Shown: piece after piece, positions 1 to 6,001 of the stretch
How the letters are laid out: every line of letters starts with the position of its first letter
Numbering within the stretch: the stretch's first letter is position 1
From: Thermoanaerobaculia bacterium
Lineage (GTDB): Bacteria; Acidobacteriota; Thermoanaerobaculia; Gp7-AA8
Assembly: GCA_017883215.1 (NCBI GenBank)
Contig: JADGOA010000181.1
Location: 1-7,682, forward strand
Direction of reading: 5' to 3'
DNA: 7,682 nucleotides
Translations under genes and position numbers: made by a program
Notes under the pieces: generated by a model
Databases searched by the model: none
What the model was told of the DNA's origin: nothing
Seen by the model: only the letters and a program-made list of their open reading frames with translations

Positions 1-1419
1 TTCGGCGGGGAGACGTTCTACACGATCACCGAGGCGGACCTCGTCGTGCAGAACGGAATCTTCGGTGCGGGATTGACCGGGAACGGCTTCGACCATGTAG
101 TGGCCCACGAGCTCGGCCACACGCTCGGTTTTCGCCATTCGGACCAGAACCCGTCGGGCGGCGCGTGCGATCCGTCGACGATGAGTTGCACGTCGAACGC
201 GCTGATGGACTCGAGTGTCGACTTCAACAACGATCCGACGGGCGCGGCGCTGCAGGCTTGGGACATGGAAGCCGCGGCCGCGGTCTACGGCAGCGGAACC
301 CCGCCACCGCCGCCGTGCACACCTCCGGCGATCACGACGCAGCCGCACTCGACCGATCTGCCGGCGAACAGCGACGTCGTGCTGTCGGTGTCGGCGACGG
401 GGACGACACCGCTGCAATACCAGTGGTACATCGGATCGCGCGGCAACACGGCCGCGCCGGTGCAGGGAGGGACCACGCCGCAGATCGCCGTCCGGCCGAC
501 GACGACCACGACCTACTGGGTTCGGGTGTCGAACGGCTGCCTTCCTCCCGCGGACAGCGACACCGCAACCGTGACGGTCAACGGGTGTCCGGCGGTTCTG
601 ATCACTTCGCAATCGACAGGAACGACGATTCTCCACGGACAGAGCACGACCCTGAGCGTCTCGGCGACGACCGGTGGGTCGCTGCAGTATCAGTGGTACC
701 TGGGCGCGAGCGGCAATGCCGGGGCGCCGATTGCCGGCGCGACGGGCTCGTCGCTCACGGTCCAGCCGGCCACCACCACGAGTTACTGGCTGCGCGCCAT
801 CAACTCCTGCGACGCATCTGCGAACAGCGACACGATCGTGGTGACCGTCCTGCCGTGCGACGCCCCGGTGATCGTCGTGCAGCCGACAGGGGGCGAGGCA
901 GCCTCAGGCGATTCGTTTACGCTGTCGGCCGAGCTGATCGGAACGCAGCCGATCGTGGTGCAGTGGTACGAAGGCGCGGCTGGCGATCAATCGAGACCTG
1001 TGGCGAACGCCGCCGCAGCGACGGTCACGATCTACGCGATCATGACCAACCGATCGTTCTGGCTCTACGCGACCAACGCCTGCGGCGAGACGAAGTCGGG
1101 AGCGGTGTCCGTCACCGTCGTTCCGAGCTGCGTCGCGCCGGTGATCACGCAGCAGCCCGGCGACGTCAACGTCCCGCCGGGGGCAAGCGCGCTGCTCACG
1201 GTCGGGGCGACCGGGACATCGCTCGAGTACCGCTGGTATCAGGGGCAGTTCTTCGACTTCACCAAACGGGTGGGTGGAAGCCTGCCGACGCTCTACGTGC
1301 CGGCGGTGACGTCGCCAACGCCGTACTGGGTGCGGATTGCCAACTCCTGCGGAACTGAGGACAGCGCCGCCGCGACCGCGACACCGATCGTGACGCGGCG
1401 CCGGAGCGCGGCGCATTGA
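1..1419 (+). CDS. Secreted metzincin-like zinc metalloprotease with four Ig-like repeats (5' end missing)
   Basis: The frame is open from base 1, so the start and any signal peptide lie outside the window; the GTG at 46 is only an internal valine. Counting from base 1, residues 36-46 read HELGHTLGFRH, the HExxHxxGxxH zinc site of metzincins (His36, His40 and His46 as ligands, Glu37 as base). NALMDSS around Met69 is a plausible Met-turn. The closest family by eye is the HEIGH-type M57 peptidases or reprolysin-like proteases; I cannot decide between them. A Gly/Pro linker (about 99-105) leads to four tandem Ig-like domains of about 90 residues, each opening with Cys and carrying a QWY/RWY core and a late NxC or NGC cysteine. 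Such domains usually serve adhesion or substrate binding outside the cell. The protein ends in TRRRSAAH with no recognisable sorting signal. It is convergent with the next gene. Protease call is strong, substrate unknown. Confidence 0.88.
   Translation, partial: FGGETFYTITEADLVVQNGIFGAGLTGNGFDHVVAHELGHTLGFRHSDQNPSGGACDPSTMSCTSNALMDSSVDFNNDPTGAALQAWDMEAAAAVYGSGTPPPPPCTPPAITTQPHSTDLPANSDVVLSVSATGTTPLQYQWYIGSRGNTAAPVQGGTTPQIAVRPTTTTTYWVRVSNGCLPPADSDTATVTVNGCPAVLITSQSTGTTILHGQSTTLSVSATTGGSLQYQWYLGASGNAGAPIAGATGSSLTVQPATTTSYWLRAINSCDASANSDTIVVTVLPCDAPVIVVQPTGGEAASGDSFTLSAELIGTQPIVVQWYEGAAGDQSRPVANAAAATVTIYAIMTNRSFWLYATNACGETKSGAVSVTVVPSCVAPVITQQPGDVNVPPGASALLTVGATGTSLEYRWYQGQFFDFTKRVGGSLPTLYVPAVTSPTPYWVRIANSCGTEDSAAATATPIVTRRRSAAH
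316..1401 (+). repeat. Four tandem Ig-like domain repeats inside the protease gene
   Basis: Units begin at the cysteine codons at 316, 586, 856 and 1129, giving lengths of 270, 270, 273 and about 273 bases. The core Gln/Arg-Trp-Tyr codons fall at exactly 270-base steps (421, 691, 961, 1231). Units 1 and 2 keep the fuller pattern (TLSVSAT, LQYQWY, TTTxYW); units 3 and 4 have drifted. The paired cysteines in every unit suggest one disulfide per domain in an oxidising, extracytoplasmic place. The end of the last unit is approximate. Confidence 0.85.
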
Positions 1420-1515
1420 GGAGTGCGGACGTCCCCGTCCGGCGGTACCCGCCAGGCGAGAAAAAACGGTCGGACGCGGACGTCCGACCGTTGCGGACGC
1501 GGACGTCCGCACTCC
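1420..1515. repeat. 96-bp inverted-repeat element filling the convergent gap
   Basis: A perfect 15-bp inverted repeat bounds the gap: ggagtgcggacgtcc at 1420-1434 and its reverse complement at 1501-1515. The left arm starts on the base after the protease stop codon and the right arm ends three bases before the stop of the opposing gene. Inside are a 5-bp hairpin (1441-1453), a 9-bp hairpin (1467-1490) and the 12-bp perfect palindrome gcggacgtccgc (1499-1510). The word gcggacgtcc occurs three times (1425, 1476, 1499). It has the form of a small non-coding mobile or REP-type element; no transposase is present. Confidence 0.7.
1461..1490 (-). terminator. Rho-independent terminator of the thioredoxin-fold/TPR gene
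   Basis: Read on the minus strand, a perfect 9-bp stem cggtcggac/gtccgaccg with a 6-nt loop (1467-1490) is followed at once by six T (1466-1461). It lies about 30 bases past the stop codon at 1519-1521. This is the textbook intrinsic terminator layout. It sits within the inverted-repeat element at 1420-1515, so the element may have been kept for this role. Confidence 0.8.
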
Positions 1516-1518
1516 AGC

Positions 1519-2841
1519 TCACTGCGCCAATTCGTCGAGCTTCTTCTGCAGTGAAGCGATCGTTCTGTCGCTGCGTTGCGGCTCGGGGAGCGACTGGGCG
1601 TAGCGAATCGCATCCTCGAGCGTCTTCCGCACGCCGGCCTTGTCGCCTTTCGCGGCGTAGACGTCGGCGCGGGTGCGGTAGATGCCGATCTTGCGCGGGC
1701 CATACGCCTTTTCGAGGGCGCGCCCGGACGCGGCGAGCGCCTCGTCGAATTTCTTCATCGCTTTGAAGGCGACAGCAAGGCGCGCCGGCGGGTTGTAGTC
1801 GTTCGGGAAATCGCGTTCGGACTGCTCGAGCAGCGCAACGGCCCTCTCCGGCGTGCCCAGCTCGAGGTATGCGGTGAGGCGATGCGAGTCGTAGACCGCG
1901 CGCTGCTCGGCCGTCTTCGTCGCAGCCGCTTCTTTGTTGAGGAAGGCGATCCACTCTTCGCGCAACTGATGAGCGGCGGCGGTGTCTTTCGCCGAGTCAC
2001 GGGCGGCGATGAGCGACTGGTACAGGCCGGAGACATCGTCGCCGGAGAGGTGCTTGCGGAGCTTCGGATCGTCGAAGGCCTGGCGCGTGTCGTGTTCGAG
2101 CATCGCCAGGAGCTCGCCGCGTTTGACGTTGTTTGGATCGAGATCGGTCGCGCAGCCGAGTCCTGTGCTGGCGACGTTCGCGCCGGAGGTGGTGCCTTTC
2201 AGGCGCGGGTAGAGATCGCGCGCGGCAGCGGCGCAAACCTCGCTCCGCTGCGCCATCGACAGCGCCAGAGTCAGCGCTTCGGCGGCCCGGCCGAGTCGCG
2301 GCCAGCTCTTCGGCGCGGCAGCGATCGCTTTCTCGTAGAGCTTGATCGCCTCATCGCTCTTGTCCTCGGCGGCGGCTTTGTCCGCGGAGACGAGAATCGA
2401 GTCGGCGCTGTTGCCGCGCGCGCGGAACGCGTGCTGTCCGTCGGCGAGAAGCTTCTCCAACTGCCGGACGGTGGCGCCGCCCGCGTAACGCATCACCGCG
2501 TTCTCACCCTTTGGATCGACGACCAGCATGGTCGGCAGAACGTGAATCGGAAACCTGGCGAGGAACTTCGCGTTGGCAGCGTTTTCCGTGTCGATCGAAA
2601 GCCAGACAAACTGTCCGGCGTACCGCCCGAGCGCCTCGTCAGTGAAGACGTTGGCGCGCATCGAGCGGCAGGTGTGTCACCACGGTGCCCAGGCGTCGAC
2701 GAAGATCGGCAGATCCTTCGACCTGGCCCGGGCCACCGCCTTCGCGTAGTCGTTCTCGACGAACGGCAGCACCTCTTTCGCGCTGGCGATGGCCGCCGAC
2801 GCGATGAGGAGGATCGCCACTGTTGAGGCTCTGAGTTTCAT
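1519..2841 (-). CDS. Exported selenocysteine-containing thioredoxin-fold protein with TPR tail
   Basis: Reads as 440 residues if the in-frame TGA at 2677-2679 is decoded. The start at 2841 gives a clear signal peptide: MKLR, a hydrophobic run, then AIASA as cleavage site near residue 21. Next comes a Thioredoxin_7-like domain (about 25-140): PIFVDAWAPW, then U55-H-T-C58, then RSMRANVF, and a cis-proline loop HVLPT (Pro103). U55 replaces the nucleophilic cysteine; Cys58 remains as the resolving thiol. The rest is helical with TPR-like stretches (about 153-195 and 321-417), probably a binding scaffold. Expected role: thiol-disulfide or peroxide chemistry outside the cytoplasm; the partner is unknown. 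The frame from 2841 to 2662 has no other stop and is typical of the family, which argues against an unrelated upstream ORF. The gene also ends in TGA, so recoding must depend on context. The ATG at 2661 is internal (Met61). Alternative: a nonsense mutation or base error at a Cys codon. Confidence 0.85.
2621..2670 (-). promoter_or_regulatory. Candidate bacterial SECIS stem-loop after the UGA
   Basis: In the minus-strand RNA, counting from the base after UGA, three stacked helices form: UGCCGCUCG (7-15) with CGGGCGGUA (48-56), 9 bp including two G-U pairs; GCGCC (20-24) with GGCGC (42-46); and CGUC (27-30) with GACG (37-40). Internal loops are AUGC/U and AA/A. The apical loop is UUCACU at 31-36. 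Place and size suit a SelB-binding element inside the coding region. The loop lacks the G usually seen among its first two bases, so this is a candidate only. Pairing was done by eye. Confidence 0.5.
2677..2679 (-). other. In-frame UGA, probable selenocysteine codon (Sec55)
   Basis: On the minus strand the codons read Trp-TGA-His-Thr-Cys. In thioredoxin-fold proteins this place holds the first cysteine of CxxC. UxxC thioredoxin-like selenoproteins are an established bacterial class. Four genes here end in TGA, so a general reassignment of TGA does not explain it. Confidence 0.82.
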
Positions 2842-2848
2842 GATGGCG

Positions 2849-2854
2849 AATTTA
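2849..2854 (-). promoter_or_regulatory. Possible -10 box of a leaderless transcript for the thioredoxin-fold gene
   Basis: The minus strand reads TAAATT followed by seven bases and the ATG at 2841. No Shine-Dalgarno sequence precedes the start. A -10 box at this distance is the pattern of leaderless bacterial mRNAs. A/T-rich words are rare in this GC-rich window, but there is no clear -35 box. Confidence 0.35.
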
Positions 2855-2872
2855 ACATGGCCTGCTCGCCAG

Positions 2873-2981
2873 CCACCCAGTTGCTCAGTTGCTCAGTTGC
2901 TGAGTTGCTGAGTTGGCTGTGTGGTATGTCGAACTCCGTCCGCTCTTAACTCAGCAACTGAAAAACTCAGCAACTGGGTGG
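2873..2981. repeat. 109-bp inverted element built from agttgct octamers
   Basis: The outer arms 2873-2890 and 2964-2981 are inverted repeats matching at 17 of 18 bases and both end in ccaccc. The left side carries nearly five tandem copies of the octamer (c/g)agttgct (2878-2915). The right side holds two direct copies of aactcagcaactg (2948-2960, 2964-2976), the reverse complement of cagttgctgagtt on the left. The transcript could fold into a long, slippable hairpin between the S9 peptidase stop and the thioredoxin-fold gene start. No coding sense is visible. It may act as an attenuator, or be a simple-repeat or REP-type element. Confidence 0.7.
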
Positions 2982-2991
2982 GCGGCGGGGT

Positions 2992-5082
2992 TCACATCCA
3001 CTTCGCCAGCCACTCCGCGACCTCTTTGTAGAAGTAGCGGCTGTCCTCTGCGTTGGTGATCCAGTGGTTCGCTTCCGGCCAGACGAGGAGGCGCGAGGGG
3101 ACTCGCATCCGTTGCAGCGCCGACCACTGCAGCAGCGTCTCGTTCATCGGGACGCGGAAGTCGTGCTCGCCGACGCTGAGCATTTCAGGCGTCTTGTAGT
3201 TCGCCGCGTAGGTGAGAGGGCTCTGCTCGCGCCAGACTTTGCTCTCGCCCCACGGGGCGGAGAGGTTCGTCAGCTCGCGGTGGTAGATGCCGTCCGAGGT
3301 TCCCCACTGGCTCTCGAGGGTGGTCTCCCCGGCGTGGCCGATGATGCACTTGTAGCGCGTCGTCGACGCTTCCATCCAGTTGGCGAGGTGACCGCCGTAG
3401 CTCGCGCCTGCCGCGGACTGGCGCGTTCCGTCGATGAAGGCGAACTTCTTGATGGCGTAATCGGCGGCTTCGTTGATGTCCAGCGCCGGTCCCTTGAGCG
3501 GGTCGCCCTGGATGTCCTGCGCGAACTTCTCGCCGAACCCGGTCGAGCCGGTGTAGTTCGTCATCAGCAGGACGTAGCCGGGTTTTGCGAGCAGGTGGTA
3601 GTTCCACCGCAGCGAGATGGCGTCGCTCCACATGTTCGCGGCGCCGCCGTGCATGAGCACGAGGAGGGGGTACTTTTTCGTCTCGTCGAAGTTGGGCGGC
3701 AGGACGATGAAGTTGTGGATCTGTTTGCCGCGGGACGAGGTGAACCAGAAGTGAATGGGCGGCTGCCAGTCGATCTGCGCCGCCTTCTCGACGTTGAACG
3801 AGGTCAGATTCCTGTGAGCCTTCGTTCCGAGGTCGACGCGGACGACTTCGGCCGGGTTCACCGAGGAGCTCCAGCGACCGATCACGACCGGCGCCTTTTC
3901 GGCGAACTGGATGTCGGAGTAGACGCCGCGCTGCGGATCGACGGCCAGCTTGACCTCACCGCCGGCCGCTGGAACCGAGTAGATCTTCACCAGGCCGGCA
4001 TCTTCTGCGGTGAAGAGGATCGTCTTGCCGTCCGGCGAGATCGTGTAGCCGCCGACCGAGCGATCCGTCGCCGGCGTGACCACCCGCCGGTTCTTCATCG
4101 ACGGGTAATCGAAAGCGACCAGGCGCGCGAGGTTGTAGACCTTGCCGTTGTTCGGTTCGAAGTTCGCGAACAGCGTCTTGCCGTCCGGCGAGAACTTCGG
4201 CGAGCGGTAGGTCCCTTCTTCGTGAGCGATGAGCTCAGGCTCGCCGCCGTTGCGCGAGATGCGGTAGAGGTCGACCGGTACTTCGGCGTAGGCGGCTGTG
4301 TTCTTCCTGGTCGTCGCGGAGAAGATGATCGCCTCGCCGTCCGGCGACCACTCGGCGTCGATCTCGTCGCGCGATCCTTCCGCGGTGCGTCCGGCGAACC
4401 CCGGCTCCTTCACCAGGGACGTGCCGGCCATGACGTCCTTCGCTTTCCCGCCGTCGAGCGACTGCACGATGACGTGCGGCTGCTGGTCGTCGAGCCAGCG
4501 ATCCCACTGACGGATCGGGAACGAGTCGTAAACGCGGACTTTGTACTTCTGCTCTTTTCGCTGCTTGGCGATCTTCTTGTTCGCTTCGTCGTCGAGAGCG
4601 CCCGGGTAGACGACCGTCGTGAAGAGGATGGCATCGCCCTTCGGCGAGAACTGCGGCGAGCGCGCACCCGTCGACAGCGATGTGACGCGCCGCGCTTCGC
4701 CGCCGCCGGCGATGTCCAGCATGTACACCTGGTTCACTTCATCGCCTTCCCGCTTTGCTGAGAACGCGATGCGGCGCGAATCGGGAGCCCACGCAACCTC
4801 GCTCTCGCCGGACCTGGTGAACGTGATCTGGCGCGGTGCCGTGCCGCCGTCCGCGGGAACCACCCAGAGATCGGTCGACTGATCTTTCTCGTCGTACGAC
4901 GGATTGATCACGGAGAAGACGACCCACTTCCCGTCGGGACTCACGACCGGACCGCCGACGCGCGGCATCAACCACATCGTCTCGTGCGTGAGCGGCTGCT
5001 TGGCGACCGTGGCGGTGTTGGGCGCTGCCAGAGCGACGGTGGCGAGCAGACAGAGGACGACGAACAGCTTCGAAGGCTTCAT
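2992..5082 (-). CDS. Exported S9 family (prolyl oligopeptidase/acylaminoacyl-type) serine peptidase
   Basis: 696 residues from the ATG at 5082. This start gives a signal peptide (MKPSKLF, hydrophobic run, cleavage near ALA-AP at residue 19) and an AGGAG ribosome site six bases upstream. Residues about 40-425 form a beta-propeller with SPDGK-type repeats near 48, 99, 146, 246, 298 and 349. The C-terminal half (about 440-696) is the alpha/beta-hydrolase domain: oxyanion-region HGG at 478-480, nucleophile Ser561 in GASYGG, Asp641 in GEHDFRVP and His673 in EANHW. Spacing and motifs fit COG1506-type dipeptidyl or acyl-peptidases, which cleave short peptides admitted through the propeller. It probably acts in the periplasm or outside the cell and feeds on peptides. 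The open frame continues upstream to 5409, but that part lacks family similarity and runs through a repeat element. The exact specificity cannot be read. Confidence 0.93.
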   Translation of the reverse strand: MKPSKLFVVLCLLATVALAAPNTATVAKQPLTHETMWLMPRVGGPVVSPDGKWVVFSVINPSYDEKDQSTDLWVVPADGGTAPRQITFTRSGESEVAWAPDSRRIAFSAKREGDEVNQVYMLDIAGGGEARRVTSLSTGARSPQFSPKGDAILFTTVVYPGALDDEANKKIAKQRKEQKYKVRVYDSFPIRQWDRWLDDQQPHVIVQSLDGGKAKDVMAGTSLVKEPGFAGRTAEGSRDEIDAEWSPDGEAIIFSATTRKNTAAYAEVPVDLYRISRNGGEPELIAHEEGTYRSPKFSPDGKTLFANFEPNNGKVYNLARLVAFDYPSMKNRRVVTPATDRSVGGYTISPDGKTILFTAEDAGLVKIYSVPAAGGEVKLAVDPQRGVYSDIQFAEKAPVVIGRWSSSVNPAEVVRVDLGTKAHRNLTSFNVEKAAQIDWQPPIHFWFTSSRGKQIHNFIVLPPNFDETKKYPLLVLMHGGAANMWSDAISLRWNYHLLAKPGYVLLMTNYTGSTGFGEKFAQDIQGDPLKGPALDINEAADYAIKKFAFIDGTRQSAAGASYGGHLANWMEASTTRYKCIIGHAGETTLESQWGTSDGIYHRELTNLSAPWGESKVWREQSPLTYAANYKTPEMLSVGEHDFRVPMNETLLQWSALQRMRVPSRLLVWPEANHWITNAEDSRYFYKEVAEWLAKWM

Positions 5083-5088
5083 GAGGAT

Positions 5089-5093
5089 CTCCT
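5089..5093 (-). promoter_or_regulatory. Ribosome binding site that fixes the S9 peptidase start
   Basis: The minus strand reads AGGAG, six bases, then the ATG at 5082. It supports the start that exposes the signal peptide over the in-frame start at 5409. Confidence 0.8.
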
Positions 5094-5227
5094 GGCTTGA
5101 AAAGCCGAACCGGTTGGCTGCGCCAGTGCGCGGCACCTTGCAGTCCGGCAATGCTAGCAGAGGAGATACTCCCATTCCTCCGCCCGCGGCTGCGGCGGCT
5201 TCTGATGACACGAGCCAAGCCTGCCAT

Positions 5228-5316
5228 CCTGCAGGGGCGCGCAGCAGCGCGCCCGCAGCTCCGGTGGGCGGAGGGCCGACGAGAGTTGCGGACGCGCTGC
5301 TGCGCGTCCCTACAGG
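5228..5316. repeat. REPIN-like pair of inverted hairpins
   Basis: Arms 5228-5260 and 5284-5316 are 33 bases each and match as reverse complements at 29 of 33 positions, with a 23-base spacer. Each arm is itself a hairpin: gggcgcg/cgcgccc with loop cagcag (5235-5254), and ggacgcg/cgcgtcc with loop ctgctg (5290-5309). Two of the four differences are compensatory, keeping both stems paired. Two REP hairpins in opposite orientation are the REPIN/BIME architecture. It occupies the 272-bp gap between the VanZ-like gene and the S9 peptidase gene. The rest of this gap (5083-5227, 5317-5354) shows only a weak TGCTAGCAT-like minus-strand -10 candidate near 5151-5156. Confidence 0.72.
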
Positions 5317-5354
5317 TTCATCACCGCTCCATCGGCTCCTGGCCGTTCGCCGGC

Positions 5355-5816
5355 TCAGGATGACTCGCGAAAGTCTCCCGGTGCGCTCCCTCGCCTGGTC
5401 AGGCGCCACGCTGCCTGGGCGAGGATGGCTCCCGCGACATCGATCATGACGTCGACCGGCGAGGCGGTGCGCGAGGGAACGAACCGTTGATGGATCTCAT
5501 CACCCGTCGCGACCGCTGCAGCGAGGACAACGGCGGCGACCGCCCATCTCGCGTTCCAGCCGCGCTCATCGCCACGTACCGCGCGAAACGCGAGCGCGCC
5601 GAGGATCGCGTATTCCGTGACATGAGCGAGCTTGCGGACCACGAGATGCAGGATGTCGAATTTCTCCGGCGGAAGCGGATGCCTGAGCACGAAGGCCACG
5701 ATCTGCTCGATCACGCTGCCGGTGTGCTGCGCGGAAAACTCGTCGGTCGAAAACAGCGTGATGAAGCCCGTCCAGATGATGACGGGGAGCCAGTAGCGGA
5801 GGAAGGTTCGAACCAT
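5355..5816 (-). CDS. VanZ-family membrane protein
   Basis: 153 residues. Four hydrophobic stretches are seen: about 6-22, 56-80, 91-105 and 118-139. The family signature is clear: RKLAHVTEYAILGAL (61-75) and DEIHQRFVPSR (106-116) followed by SPVDVMIDVAGA (119-130), with charged residues lying in or next to membrane segments. VanZ proteins are small integral membrane proteins; the namesake gives low-level teicoplanin resistance, but most chromosomal relatives have no known role, so no antibiotic function is claimed. Length is normal for a one-domain member. No Shine-Dalgarno sequence precedes the ATG at 5816. It is transcribed away from the FHA-phosphatase gene. The tail after residue 141 is short and polar. 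Confidence 0.88.
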   Translation of the reverse strand: MVRTFLRYWLPVIIWTGFITLFSTDEFSAQHTGSVIEQIVAFVLRHPLPPEKFDILHLVVRKLAHVTEYAILGALAFRAVRGDERGWNARWAVAAVVLAAAVATGDEIHQRFVPSRTASPVDVMIDVAGAILAQAAWRLTRRGSAPGDFRESS

Positions 5817-5831
5817 TGCGCCGGGCTGCGG

Positions 5832-5837
5832 AGTATA
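5832..5837 (-). promoter_or_regulatory. Possible -10 box of the VanZ-like gene
   Basis: The minus strand reads TATACT (five of six consensus bases), 15 bases before the ATG, so the leader would be under about ten bases. No convincing -35 box is seen, because the hairpin 5846-5895 occupies that place. Confidence 0.4.
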
Positions 5838-5845
5838 TGCGGATG

Positions 5846-5895
5846 GCGAGTGGCGAGCAGGGGAACCGTGTGCCGTGCCCCTGCTCGCTACTCGC
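5846..5895. repeat. Long hairpin between two divergent promoters
   Basis: gcgagtggcgagcagggg at 5846-5863 pairs with 5878-5895 at 17 of 18 bases around a 14-base loop. A further cgccactcgc follows to 5902, so the right side can also pair in a shifted register. There is no T-run, so it is not a simple terminator. It lies midway in the 185-base divergent gap, between the two candidate -10 boxes, and could be an operator, a topological insulator or a dispersed repeat. Confidence 0.65.
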
Positions 5896-5943
5896 CACTC
5901 GCGGCTGAGAAGGCTGCGCTCGTCGCGCCCCGGCCGTTCTGCC

Positions 5944-5949
5944 TATAAT
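5944..5949 (+). promoter_or_regulatory. Consensus -10 box (TATAAT) of the FHA-phosphatase gene
   Basis: A perfect TATAAT stands in GC-rich surroundings 52 bases before the ATG at 6002. No good TTGACA-like -35 is found 16-18 bases upstream, so an activator or alternative recognition may be needed. The leader would be about 45 bases and contains ggagag at 5979-5984. Confidence 0.6.
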
Positions 5950-6001
5950 TGCGTCACCCGAACAAGCAGACCCGCTGCGGAGAGAGCCGCAGTCTCAGCA
6001 C

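Noticed and set aside
1441..1453. Plus-strand terminator for the protease gene
   Set aside because: The ggcgg/ccgcc stem is only 5 bp and is followed by A-rich rather than T-rich sequence on the plus strand.
1519..2661. Thioredoxin-fold/TPR gene starting at the ATG at 2661
   Set aside because: It would begin in the middle of the active site, without a signal peptide. The frame upstream to 2841 is plainly part of the same protein, broken only by the TGA at the cysteine place.
2677..2679. General reassignment of TGA to Trp or Gly, or a pseudogene
   Set aside because: Four genes here end in TGA at sensible places. The rest of the gene shows no decay, and the TGA sits exactly at a Cys position. 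A sequencing error remains possible.
1576..2826. Long plus-strand open frame opposite the thioredoxin-fold gene
   Set aside because: Composition is typical of an antisense shadow, and the opposite strand carries clear family motifs.
2878..2976. CRISPR array
   Set aside because: Units are only about 8 bases and adjoin each other without spacers; the structure is a simple repeat with inverted copies.
3064..4761. Long plus-strand open frame opposite the S9 peptidase gene
   Set aside because: Arg- and Val-rich translation without recognisable domains; it mirrors a well-supported gene in GC-rich DNA.
5083..5409. N-terminal extension of the S9 peptidase to 5409
   Set aside because: The extra 109 residues run through the REPIN-like element and into the end of the VanZ-like gene. 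The start at 5082 has a ribosome site and a signal peptide.
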